From: Nanobdellota archaeon
Lineage (GTDB): Archaea; Nanobdellota; Nanobdellia; Pacearchaeales; GW2011-AR1
Assembly (NCBI GenBank): GCA_018901375.1
Contig: JAHIEP010000022.1
Span: 1-6,108 of the forward strand
Direction: 5' to 3'
DNA length: 6,108 nt
Below, piece after piece: positions 1 through 4,465 of the stretch. The number at the start of each line of letters is the position of its first letter. Position 1 is the first letter of the stretch. The translations under genes were made by a program, and so were the position numbers. The notes beneath the pieces were generated by a model that saw only the letters and a program-made list of their open reading frames with translations, had not been told where the DNA came from and made no database searches.

Positions 1-66
1 AACCTGCACACTCCGCTCCCCCCGAGAATTCTTAACATACGTCGGCACAACCTCTTTAATAAACAT
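1..66 (-). CDS. eno: Probable enolase, N-terminal 22 codons (runs off left edge)
   Basis: The ATG at 66-64 opens a frame that stays open to base 1 and encodes 22 residues starting MFIKEVVPTYV and ending NSRGERSVQV. The spacing I-x-x-V-x(5)-V-x-x-SRG-x-x-[ST]-V-[EQ]-V matches the enolase N-terminus (family form roughly IxxVxAREILDSRGNPTVEV). Enolase interconverts 2-phosphoglycerate and phosphoenolpyruvate in the cytosol. The context supports it: in many archaea eno follows rpoK, and rpoK lies on the same strand upstream, now separated by other genes. A TATA-like box centred 26 nt upstream of the ATG suggests a leaderless mRNA starting at this codon. Bases 8-66 recur exactly at 1295-1353 as a dead copy. 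Only the N-terminus is visible, so a transposase with a similar N-terminus cannot be fully excluded. Confidence 0.6.
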   Translation of the reverse strand, partial: MFIKEVVPTYVKNSRGERSVQV

Positions 67-67
67 A
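8..67. repeat. 60-bp exact direct repeat, left copy (live enolase 5' end)
   Basis: This segment is identical, base for base, to 1295-1354, including a run of six C. It corresponds to the first 19-20 codons of the enolase-like gene plus one base upstream of the ATG. Identity stops sharply at both ends. The two copies flank the MNT/HEPN pair at a 1287-bp spacing, like the direct repeats left by an integration or duplication event. Confidence 0.95.
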
Positions 68-87
68 ATAATAAAACTCAAAGGACA

Positions 88-103
88 TTAATAAAACTTT
101 CTC
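88..103 (-). promoter_or_regulatory. BRE/TATA promoter of the enolase-like gene
   Basis: On the minus strand the sequence reads TTGAGAAAGTTTTATTAA, a purine-rich BRE-like stretch followed by an archaeal TATA box. The box centre near 92 lies about 26 nt before the ATG at 66, which places transcription initiation at or next to the start codon. The GAAAGTTT core is shared with the promoters at 1375-1388 and 1267-1280. Confidence 0.6.
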
Positions 104-109
104 AATCCC

Positions 110-205
110 CAACTCCATTCCACAATTAAAAAACCCTCTTCCTAAAACTTACACCATCCACCAAGCCCCCACGAAGTGAGCCATCCATCCGCAGATGAGC
201 CATCC
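110..205 (-). repeat. Dispersed intergenic element, copy 1 (GGCTCA / TGGGG type)
   Basis: Read on the minus strand, two GATGGCTCA motifs follow the HEPN-gene hairpin; a third sits inside that gene's last codons. The last motif runs into a small stem (CAC-TTC-GTG), TGGGGGCTTGGTGGA, GTGTAAGTTTTAGG and TTGTGGAATGGAGTTG. The same order of blocks, with point differences and small indels, occurs at 1857-1967 downstream of rpoK. A shortened form occurs at 4427-4465 between rrp4 and rrp41. No convincing ORF runs through it. It fills the space between the HEPN gene and the enolase promoter. It may be a non-coding repeat or an untranslated RNA segment; the sequence does not say which. Confidence 0.7.
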
Positions 206-225
206 AAAAAATCAAAGATTTTTTG
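205..225 (-). repeat. Hairpin containing the HEPN gene stop codon
   Basis: This is a perfect 9-bp inverted repeat with a 3-nt loop, CAAAAAATC-TTT-GATTTTTTG on the minus strand. The TGA stop of the HEPN gene (214-212) begins in the loop. The AATC-TTT-GATT core is the same as in the hairpin at the rrp4 stop (4466-4488). It ends in a U-run and could contribute to transcript 3'-end formation, but it also looks like part of the repeat element that follows. Confidence 0.75.
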
Positions 226-715
226 AGCCATCTATCTCCTCGAACCTTTCACGTACATCCCCAATTTCCTCGAGAGTAATCCTAGAAACATAAGCCCTTA
301 ATTCCAAATTAAACCGCTGAGCAATCCTAATCTTCTTCCCACACTTCTCACCATCAACAGGCTCCCCATCCGCAACGGGCAAATAATACTGATTATCAAT
401 TCTATCTTTCTTGAATTCCGTAAATATCTCACACAACTCCACTAACCCAAACAACTCTCCCAACAAAATCCCCGAAGCTGTATGATTCTCGCACTTAATC
501 CCACACCGATAAAACAAAGACATCAAACTATTGTAAATAGAATAATACGCCTCCCCAATCGCGTTCTCATAAATCCCAGCCCCATACGCCAACTTCGCAA
601 CCCGAATACACTTGTCACTCTTAATCAAATAAGCCACAGAAATTTCCTCAGAAGATTCAACAAGCAACAGGGTCTTAGCCCTTTTTAACTTACTCAAAAA
701 ATCCGATTTTATCAT
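212..715 (-). CDS. HEPN-domain protein (putative toxin partner of the MNT protein)
   Basis: This 167-aa, helix-rich protein resembles HEPN proteins of the UPF0332-like type. The segment around residues 38-68 (ending ENAIGEAYYSIYNSLMSLFYR) is the typical first helix pair with aromatic residues. KKDRIDNQYY (102-111) sits where HEPN RNases carry Rx4-6H. Here R105 is present but the His position is Tyr110, so classical metal-independent RNase activity is doubtful. Other HEPN families with an R..ADY-like motif show the same change. The start at 715 overlaps the end of the upstream nucleotidyltransferase gene by 26 nt, so the two are co-transcribed and probably translationally coupled, as in MNT/HEPN pairs where the nucleotidyltransferase modifies and silences the HEPN protein. 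No signal peptide or membrane segment is seen. The last residues (GSKNL) are encoded by a repeat hairpin, so the C-terminus may have been altered by its insertion. Confidence 0.75.
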   Translation of the reverse strand: MIKSDFLSKLKRAKTLLLVESSEEISVAYLIKSDKCIRVAKLAYGAGIYENAIGEAYYSIYNSLMSLFYRCGIKCENHTASGILLGELFGLVELCEIFTEFKKDRIDNQYYLPVADGEPVDGEKCGKKIRIAQRFNLELRAYVSRITLEEIGDVRERFEEIDGSKNL

Positions 716-1244
716 AAAACTCCTCTCCCCCCTTTATGATAACATGATCCTTAATTATCTCCCGAACAAGAAGAGCATCTTTATCAAACGCTCCAATCTT
801 AACACTAACCAAATCACTAACTTTCTCAACATCTTTCTTTACCTTCTCATCCACACCCTCAATATAAATATCAACATCACTTTCCTTCCGAGCATTCCCC
901 TTAACATAACTTCCAAACAAAACAATCAATCCAGAACCGCTCTTACTAATAATATCTTCAAACAAAGGCTCCAAAAAAGGATGCTTAGAAACCACTCTAA
1001 CGAATTTATAATTCTCGGCACTAAGCACATACGACCGAGAAACAATATTTTTCTTAATAAAATAAATATGATTCTTTCCAACCTTCCTATAATCCAAAAC
1101 ATTCCCATCTCTTAAATCATTAAGTATAGACTGAACCCTCGTAAGAGAAGTGCCCAACTCTTTCGCTAATTCTCTCCCATGCATCTCCTTCTTTAATAAA
1201 GACAACAAAACTTCAAATTCATAATTGACCCTTATTTGTTTCAT
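690..1244 (-). CDS. wHTH-nucleotidyltransferase (MNT-type) protein, putative antitoxin
   Basis: This 184-aa protein has two parts. Residues about 8-65 form a winged helix-turn-helix (MHGRELAKELGTSLTRVQSILNDL as recognition region, then DYRKVGKNHIYFI as wing). Residues about 100-180 form a minimal pol-beta-type nucleotidyltransferase with the motif LFGSYVKGNARKESDVDIYI; G111-S112 and D123/D125 are the expected nucleotide- and metal-binding residues. The usual third acidic residue, on the strand around 146-151 (LVSVKIGA), is not obvious. MNT proteins paired with HEPN proteins act as antitoxins by transferring nucleotides to the HEPN partner, and the wHTH suggests DNA binding and perhaps autoregulation. 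A TATA box centred 26 nt upstream predicts a leaderless start at 1244. The downstream HEPN gene overlaps by 26 nt. The pair lies between duplicated enolase 5' ends, a sign of insertion. Confidence 0.85.
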   Translation of the reverse strand: MKQIRVNYEFEVLLSLLKKEMHGRELAKELGTSLTRVQSILNDLRDGNVLDYRKVGKNHIYFIKKNIVSRSYVLSAENYKFVRVVSKHPFLEPLFEDIISKSGSGLIVLFGSYVKGNARKESDVDIYIEGVDEKVKKDVEKVSDLVSVKIGAFDKDALLVREIIKDHVIIKGGEEFYDKIGFFE

Positions 1245-1266
1245 ATGACTTTTTAATAATTCAATC

Positions 1267-1280
1267 TATTTAAACTTTCC
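1267..1280 (-). promoter_or_regulatory. BRE/TATA promoter of the MNT/HEPN pair
   Basis: The minus strand reads GGAAAGTTTAAATA. The TATA part (TTTAAATA) is centred near 1270, about 26 nt before the ATG at 1244, which predicts a leaderless transcript. It overlaps the stop codon of the truncated enolase copy (1272-1270), so it lies immediately inside the probable insert boundary. Confidence 0.65.
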
Positions 1281-1353
1281 GATAATAATTTTTAACACTC
1301 CGCTCCCCCCGAGAATTCTTAACATACGTCGGCACAACCTCTTTAATAAACAT
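1270..1353 (-). pseudogene. Truncated duplicate of the enolase 5' end
   Basis: From the ATG at 1353 this frame encodes the same first 19 residues as the gene at 66-1 (MFIKEVVPTYV...SRGERS), and valine 20 is kept through a changed third base. It then diverges into KNYYRKV and stops at 1272-1270, giving 27 codons. The upstream TATA box is intact, so a short non-functional transcript or peptide could still be made. The position downstream of rpoK is where eno is often found in archaea, so this is probably the original front end of eno, cut off by insertion of the MNT/HEPN cassette, with the complete gene now starting at 66. The reverse history, a duplicated fragment landing here, is also possible. 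Confidence 0.65.
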
Positions 1354-1354
1354 A
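1295..1354. repeat. 60-bp exact direct repeat, right copy (dead enolase 5' end)
   Basis: This copy is identical to 8-67. Left of it the sequence changes abruptly to the A/T-rich promoter region of the MNT gene. Right of it the upstream regions of the two copies are only loosely similar: both keep GAAAGTTT about 26 nt before the ATG. Exact identity in the 60 bp next to diverged flanks points to a site-specific event or a later gene conversion. Confidence 0.95.
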
Positions 1355-1374
1355 CATCAACAAACACAAAAGAT

Positions 1375-1388
1375 ATTATAAACTTTCC
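1375..1388 (-). promoter_or_regulatory. BRE/TATA promoter in front of the truncated enolase copy
   Basis: The minus strand reads GGAAAGTTTATAAT. Its centre near 1378 is about 25-26 nt before the ATG at 1353, again the leaderless arrangement. It overlaps the 3' end of the Cys-rich ORF (stop at 1378-1376). If still active it would transcribe the dead copy and might read into the MNT gene. Confidence 0.6.
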
Positions 1389-1813
1389 CCTACGGTTCTC
1401 GAATAAAGATGCCTCGCACCTTCAACAAACTCATTCCACTTGCTCCTAACATGCAGCTTATCATATTCCTCCATCACCGAGTCATGCAAATTATGCACAA
1501 GCTCATCAACAGCGACGCAGATTTCCCTCAATTTTTCATTGTAAGTACTTTCATCATATTTCTTTCTCAAAAGGTCGGGCAAACCATACAGCATATGCAT
1601 AGGACATTCTCTTTCTATATTAGGCACATCATGACAGTAAAACAAATCCTTTCTCGGAATAATTTGCATCCTTATTTTTTCAACCAAACAACTCTCTAAA
1701 AGATCACAACCCTTCGAAAAACTACAAAGCTGAAAACCATATTTTTTCTTCGAATTCTTTTCCATAGCATATTCCATAGCCATTATCTCCCTACCCCGCT
1801 CATCAGTTACCAT
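1376..1813 (-). CDS. Cys-rich hypothetical protein, 145 aa
   Basis: I do not recognise the family. The frame is open from 1852, but I choose the ATG at 1813 because a TATA box is centred 26 nt before it and lies inside the longer version, which would also add an unlikely hydrophobic leader (MGNIFKLVFCIFI). The 145-aa protein has a charged N-terminus and a central block with Cys30, Cys36, Cys42, Cys60 (next to His61) and Cys70, plus His73 and Cys99. This spacing could bind a metal or an Fe-S cluster, or form disulfides, but it matches no motif I can name. The rest is charged and helical (LREICVAVDELVHNLHDSV and onward). No membrane segment is seen in the short form. It sits between rpoK and the truncated enolase copy. 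Nothing comparable lies between the left intergenic element and the live enolase start, so this gene is either an insertion or was lost from the other copy. Confidence 0.6.
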   Translation of the reverse strand: MVTDERGREIMAMEYAMEKNSKKKYGFQLCSFSKGCDLLESCLVEKIRMQIIPRKDLFYCHDVPNIERECPMHMLYGLPDLLRKKYDESTYNEKLREICVAVDELVHNLHDSVMEEYDKLHVRSKWNEFVEGARHLYSRTVGESL

Positions 1814-1833
1814 AATAAATATACAAAAAACCA

Positions 1834-1850
1834 ACTTAAAAATATTTCCC
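1834..1850 (-). promoter_or_regulatory. BRE/TATA promoter of the Cys-rich ORF
   Basis: The minus strand reads GGGAAATATTTTTAAGT. The A/T core is centred near 1839, about 26 nt before the ATG at 1813. It is weaker than the other promoters here but has the same layout, and it decides the start chosen for that ORF. Confidence 0.5.
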
Positions 1851-1856
1851 AAAACT

Positions 1857-1967
1857 CAACCCCATTCCACAACTCAAAAATCCTCCCCCCAAAACTTACA
1901 CCTTCCACCCAATCCCCGAAATACCGAAACCCCAGCAACGCTGAGCCATCCACCGCAATGAGCCTTC
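1857..1967 (-). repeat. Dispersed intergenic element, copy 2 (downstream of rpoK)
   Basis: On the minus strand the order is GAAGGCTCA, then GATGGCTCA, the small stem CAGC-GTT-GCTG, GGGG, TTGGGTGGAAGGTGTAAGTTT, a G-run, and TTGTGGAATGGGGTTG. It matches copy 1 (110-205) block by block but is clearly diverged, with an extra TTTCGG-type spacer. With the hairpin at 1968-1995 it fills the gap between rpoK and the Cys-rich ORF. No ORF is apparent. Confidence 0.7.
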
Positions 1968-1995
1968 CCTAAATTAAATTAAAATTTAATTTAGG
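1968..1995 (-). terminator. Perfect 12-bp hairpin after rpoK
   Basis: The minus strand has CCTAAATTAAAT, a 4-nt loop and ATTTAATTTAGG, a perfect 12-bp stem starting 14 nt after the rpoK stop. It could mark the 3' end of the exosome-rpoK operon. Archaeal termination usually needs only U-rich tracts, so the hairpin may act in mRNA 3'-end protection or be the end of the adjacent repeat element. The label terminator is tentative. Confidence 0.5.
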
Positions 1996-2009
1996 ACGTT
2001 GCCCCTAAT

Positions 2010-2408
2010 CTATTCAATCCCATCCTCTTCAGGACTTTCTTCAGTAATACTATCCGCTTCGGGCTCCTCATTAGAATCCGTCAACCCCATCATCTCCCCA
2101 CCATCAACAATATTCTTCTCCTCTTCCCGCTCAACCCTAATCTTCTCAGCGTCGGAAACCTTAGGCTCCTCAACCTTAATTCTATCAAGACTCTCCTCTC
2201 TCCTCTTTGGCATCGGCTTATTCACCGAAATCGGCAAAACCCCAGAATCCAACTCTTTCTCAGCAATCTTCAACGGGTCATAATTAACCGCATCCAAATC
2301 CCCCTCATCCATATCAACCAGCAACGGCGCATCCATCGAAATCTGCAAACCCCGAGCCCCAATTATCCTCGCCCTTTCATACTTAGAAAATTCAATATTA
2401 GGCGACAT
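2010..2408 (-). CDS. rpoK: DNA-directed RNA polymerase subunit K (Rpb6/omega homologue) with acidic C-terminal tail
   Basis: Residues 8-66 are a clear RpoK/Rpb6 core: SKYERARIIGARGLQISM (8-25), APLLVDMDEGD (27-37) and DPLKIAEKELDSGVLPI (44-60), closing with the basic PMPKRR. This subunit clamps the RNA polymerase largest subunit and helps assemble and stabilise the enzyme. Archaeal RpoK is usually little longer than this core. Here about 60 more residues follow (72-132), very rich in Glu and Asp and ending EESPEEDGIE, probably disordered. The start at 2408 overlaps the preceding ORF by 11 nt, indicating co-transcription with the exosome genes. A strong hairpin follows the stop. Because the frame is continuous, the acidic tail seems to be real and not a fused neighbour. 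Confidence 0.93.
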   Translation of the reverse strand: MSPNIEFSKYERARIIGARGLQISMDAPLLVDMDEGDLDAVNYDPLKIAEKELDSGVLPISVNKPMPKRREESLDRIKVEEPKVSDAEKIRVEREEEKNIVDGGEMMGLTDSNEEPEADSITEESPEEDGIE

Positions 2409-2766
2409 TATCGGCCCTCCTCATTTCATAAACATCAGAAACCCTCAAACGATTCATAATCATCTTAGTAGGTAGTTCGGACAATAAATCAAATCTTCCA
2501 GCAGAATAACCACCACTTCCAGCCAATTCACTAACGGTTTTTAAATAATCTCTACCTTTATCATTTATCTCTCCGCTACTAAAATGTTCTTGATGATAGA
2601 CTCCACTTCTATCCAAAATATCAATTATATCAGATCTCTCGACATAAGAATCACCCAACTTAGAAATAACACTTCTTTGAGCGATTTCAACACCATCACT
2701 TAATTTCAAAGAATCTCTTACAATACTTTCAACAACTCCTTCCTTATGTTTACATACAGTTTCCAT
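2398..2766 (-). CDS. Hypothetical protein, 122 aa, between rrp42 and rpoK
   Basis: I do not recognise this protein. The frame is open back to 2910, but I place the start at the ATG at 2766: it is preceded by AAAGGATAAT, and the longer version would translate the octamer repeat and the 3' end of rrp42. The 122-aa product begins METVCKHKEGVVESIV. The region VEIAQRSVISKLGDSYVERSDIIDIL may be a helical bundle or a winged-helix-like fold, followed by a Gly/Ser-rich turn (SELAGSGGYSAG) and a basic C-terminus (MIMNRLRVSDVYEMRR). It has no membrane segment or signal peptide. It starts 85 nt after the rrp42 stop and overlaps the rpoK start by 11 nt, so it belongs to the operon, and a role with RNA polymerase or RNA processing is possible but unsupported by any motif. 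Confidence 0.65.
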   Translation of the reverse strand: METVCKHKEGVVESIVRDSLKLSDGVEIAQRSVISKLGDSYVERSDIIDILDRSGVYHQEHFSSGEINDKGRDYLKTVSELAGSGGYSAGRFDLLSELPTKMIMNRLRVSDVYEMRRADNVA

Positions 2767-2810
2767 TTTATTATCCTTTATTTTCTCACCCCCAACGGGC
2801 ATCAGCCCTA

Positions 2811-2842
2811 CTGACACTCTAACACACTGACACTCTAACACA
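2811..2842. repeat. Octamer-type tandem repeat after rrp42
   Basis: Two exact 16-bp units, each made of two related octamers (CTGACACT and CTAACACA), are followed by CTGG. The tract lies just outside the rrp42 hairpin and upstream of the 122-aa ORF, and appears untranslated if that ORF starts at 2766. Confidence 0.9.
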
Positions 2843-2844
2843 CT

Positions 2845-2881
2845 GGAAAAATTAAGAGAACACATGTTCTTTAATTTTTCC
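2845..2881 (-). repeat. 17-bp hairpin containing the rrp42 stop codon
   Basis: The arms 2845-2862 and 2865-2881 pair over 17 bp with a single-nucleotide bulge and an almost absent loop (minus strand GGAAAAATTAAAGAACA, then TG, then TGTTCTCTTAATTTTTCC). The rrp42 stop (2854-2852) is inside the downstream arm, so the last codons (KEHVFS) are part of the structure. It is the longest hairpin in the window. It resembles the stop-codon hairpins of rrp4 and the HEPN gene in position but not in sequence. Confidence 0.8.
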
Positions 2882-3679
2882 AAACATCTCCTTCCATTTA
2901 GATTCAGCAAGCTTTAAAATAGTTTCCATATCATCCACACTAATTGTCCCCGCCTTCCCCTTCTGCATTGCTGTAATTCTTGGCTCTCCATTATTGTCCC
3001 CAACCGCAATCGTCAACCTAAATTTCGAAATCAACTCCTCCTCCTGATTAACATCAGCCACAATAGTATTCCCAACTTTATGAAAAGTCATACTAAAAGA
3101 CAAAACATCTTTCTTTAAAGGAATCCCCTCATCGCTAAATCCCTCATCAACCTTGTCCTCTGCCTCGTTATACACAGGCATCCTCGCTCGACCCAAAGCA
3201 ATTATCGCAGCAAGCCCAGCAACATCCAACAAATTCCCGTCGTCGTTAATCGCAACAATGTCCACAAAAACCTGCCAAACTTTCTCACCCTCTCGAATAC
3301 AAAGTCCCTTAAAATCAATAAAACCAGATTCCCTAATTCCCCTATCAATCACCCTAGCAAGTTCAACCGCCTCAATTCCAGGTCTCCCAATATCAAACTG
3401 TTGCGAAGCCATTGGATGCAATTCTGCCGAAGTCATAAACGTCCCCTCGTCTTTACTATCTGGATACGGAGTCGCCAAAGCCAAATGAACCCCACACAAA
3501 ACCTCAGTCTTCCCAAACTTAACCCGCACAGCCGAAGCCGAATTCACACTAACCCCATCCTCAACAACTATCTCCCTATACTCCTCAGCCTTCCGCCCAT
3601 CAAGCCTCTTTCCTTCCTTATTCAAATAACTTTCAATCTTCTCAATCTGCAAATTAGGCATAATATAATTACTCATCAT
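2852..3679 (-). CDS. rrp42: Archaeal exosome subunit Rrp42
   Basis: This RNase PH-fold subunit forms the hexameric ring of the archaeal exosome with Rrp41. It is catalytically inactive itself but helps bind RNA. With the start at the double ATG (3679/3676) the protein is about 275 aa, normal for the family. Recognisable landmarks are KRLDGRKAEEYR (the DGR motif), SASAVRVKFGKTEVLCGVHL, the long PYPDSKDEGTF...ELHPMASQQF segment typical of Rrp42/45, ELARVIDRGIRESGFID, VWQVFVDIVAINDDGNLLD and PRITAMQKGKAGTISVDDM. A longer frame from 3727 adds residues encoded by a heptamer repeat inside rrp41 and is rejected. The start overlaps the rrp41 end by 11 nt, giving translational coupling and matching the 1:1 subunit ratio. 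A G-run (3680-3686 on the minus strand) directly precedes the ATG. Confidence 0.95.
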   Translation of the reverse strand: MMSNYIMPNLQIEKIESYLNKEGKRLDGRKAEEYREIVVEDGVSVNSASAVRVKFGKTEVLCGVHLALATPYPDSKDEGTFMTSAELHPMASQQFDIGRPGIEAVELARVIDRGIRESGFIDFKGLCIREGEKVWQVFVDIVAINDDGNLLDVAGLAAIIALGRARMPVYNEAEDKVDEGFSDEGIPLKKDVLSFSMTFHKVGNTIVADVNQEEELISKFRLTIAVGDNNGEPRITAMQKGKAGTISVDDMETILKLAESKWKEMFGKIKEHVFS

Positions 3680-4415
3680 CCCCCCCTGTAACCTGTAACC
3701 TGTCACCTGATACCTCGTGCAACGCACGCGTCTGAACTTTCAAAATATCCCCACAAGCCTTCTTCGCCATCTCAACAACTTCCCTAAATTCCGAAAAAGA
3801 AATCTTCCCATCTAACTGCAACAAAGCAATCTCTTTCCCTCGAGAAGTCATAACAACCGGAATATCAGTCGAACCCTCACCGTCGTGAAAAAGACTATCT
3901 TCATACTTATCTAAATCAACAACTAAAGTCTTATCTATCTTCCCAACCCCAATAGCCGAAACCATTTCCTTCATAGGAAGTCCAGCGTGAGCCAAAGCCA
4001 TAGCAGCCGCATTAATCCCAGCAACCCGAGTCCCAGCATCTGCCTGCGGAATCTGAATAAAAACATCAACAACAGTATTTGGAAAACCAGACAAATCAAC
4101 AACAGAACTAAGAGCCCATTCAGCAACCTTAGAAATTTCCTCACTTCGCCTATTCGGACCAGGCCTAATTCTATCCTCAACAGAAAACGGCATCATTCCA
4201 TAATTAACTCTCAAAATTCCCGTCCTAGCATTTTGCATATGCTGCGGATGCAAAGTCCTCGGACCCCGAACAACCGCAATCGCCTTCGTCTTCCCAGTCT
4301 CAAAAATAGCCGAACCATCAGCCGACGGAACAACCCCAACCTTCGCAGTCATCGGCCGAACCTCAGTCATCCCCCGCTTACTATATCGCTCCTTATATAA
4401 ATTATCCCCCATCAT
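3669..4415 (-). CDS. rrp41: Archaeal exosome catalytic subunit Rrp41
   Basis: This RNase PH-type subunit degrades RNA 3' to 5' by phosphorolysis and is the active partner of Rrp42. It is 248 aa, as usual. Landmarks are GSAIFETGKTKAIAVVRGP (34-52), the RNA-binding GPNRRSEEISKV (86-97), DAGTRVAGINAAAMALA (126-142, the phosphate-binding loop, with Thr where Ser is common), and DGEGSTDIPVVM (178-189), where D178 and D184 have the six-residue spacing of the known catalytic aspartates. Odd points: the N-terminus (SKRGMTEVRPM) lacks the DGR motif usual in this family, and the last 10-12 residues (SGDRLQVTGG) are encoded by a heptamer repeat. A double ATG at 4415/4412 leaves the exact start open. It lies 67 nt after rrp4, with a repeat hairpin between, and overlaps rrp42. 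Confidence 0.95.
   Translation of the reverse strand: MMGDNLYKERYSKRGMTEVRPMTAKVGVVPSADGSAIFETGKTKAIAVVRGPRTLHPQHMQNARTGILRVNYGMMPFSVEDRIRPGPNRRSEEISKVAEWALSSVVDLSGFPNTVVDVFIQIPQADAGTRVAGINAAAMALAHAGLPMKEMVSAIGVGKIDKTLVVDLDKYEDSLFHDGEGSTDIPVVMTSRGKEIALLQLDGKISFSEFREVVEMAKKACGDILKVQTRALHEVSGDRLQVTGGDDE
3685..3715. repeat. Heptamer tandem repeat at the rrp41 3' end
   Basis: The plus strand has CCTGTAA twice, then CCTGTCA and CCTGATA and a final CCT, a period-7 tract with decay towards the right. It encodes the rrp41 C-terminus (DRLQVTG) and lies just upstream of the rrp42 start. Confidence 0.9.
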
Positions 4416-4426
4416 TCCGCACCCCC

Positions 4427-4465
4427 ACTAACATTCCGCCAAGTCCCCAGCGAAGCTGAGCCCCC
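4427..4465 (-). repeat. Dispersed intergenic element, short copy 3 (between rrp4 and rrp41)
   Basis: The minus strand reads GGGGGGCTCA, the small stem CAGC-TTC-GCTG, then GGGGACTTGGCGGAATGTTAGT. It matches the first part of copy 1 (GGCTCA, CTTCG stem, TGGGGGCTTGGTGGA). The later part of the element is missing. It lies inside the operon, so it must be transcribed. Confidence 0.65.

Noticed and set aside
482..1115. Plus-strand ORFs opposite the HEPN and MNT genes (482-688, 744-1115)
   Set aside because: They are low-complexity Asn/Ile/Pro-rich translations of the antisense strand; the minus-strand frames carry clear HEPN and nucleotidyltransferase motifs.
1..1353. Reading the MFIKEVVPTYV segment as a transposase N-terminus, making the 60-bp copies IS fragments
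   Set aside because: Some IS transposases begin similarly, but the SRGxx[ST]V[EQ]V spacing and the closeness to rpoK fit enolase better. Not fully excluded; sequence left of base 1 decides it.
1409..2283. Plus-strand ORFs 1409-1699 and 1999-2283
   Set aside because: The second is the antisense of rpoK. The first is antisense to the Cys-rich ORF; since that ORF is itself unrecognised this is less certain, but only the minus frame has a promoter at the right distance.
8..2842. CRISPR array
   Set aside because: The 60-bp repeats occur only twice with genes in between, and the heptamer and octamer tracts have no spacers.
2767..2910. Longer form of the 122-aa ORF starting at 2910
   Set aside because: It would overlap the rrp42 3' end by 59 nt and translate the octamer repeat and the hairpin; the ATG at 2766 is preceded by a plausible ribosome binding site.
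3680..3727. Longer Rrp42 starting at 3727
   Set aside because: The extra 16 residues are encoded by the heptamer repeat within rrp41 and precede the normal Rrp42 N-terminus; the double ATG at 3679/3676 fits better.
926..4180. Minus-strand alternative frames 926-1108 and 3971-4180
   Set aside because: They overlap the MNT and rrp41 frames entirely, and the leucine-rich composition comes from reading those genes out of frame.
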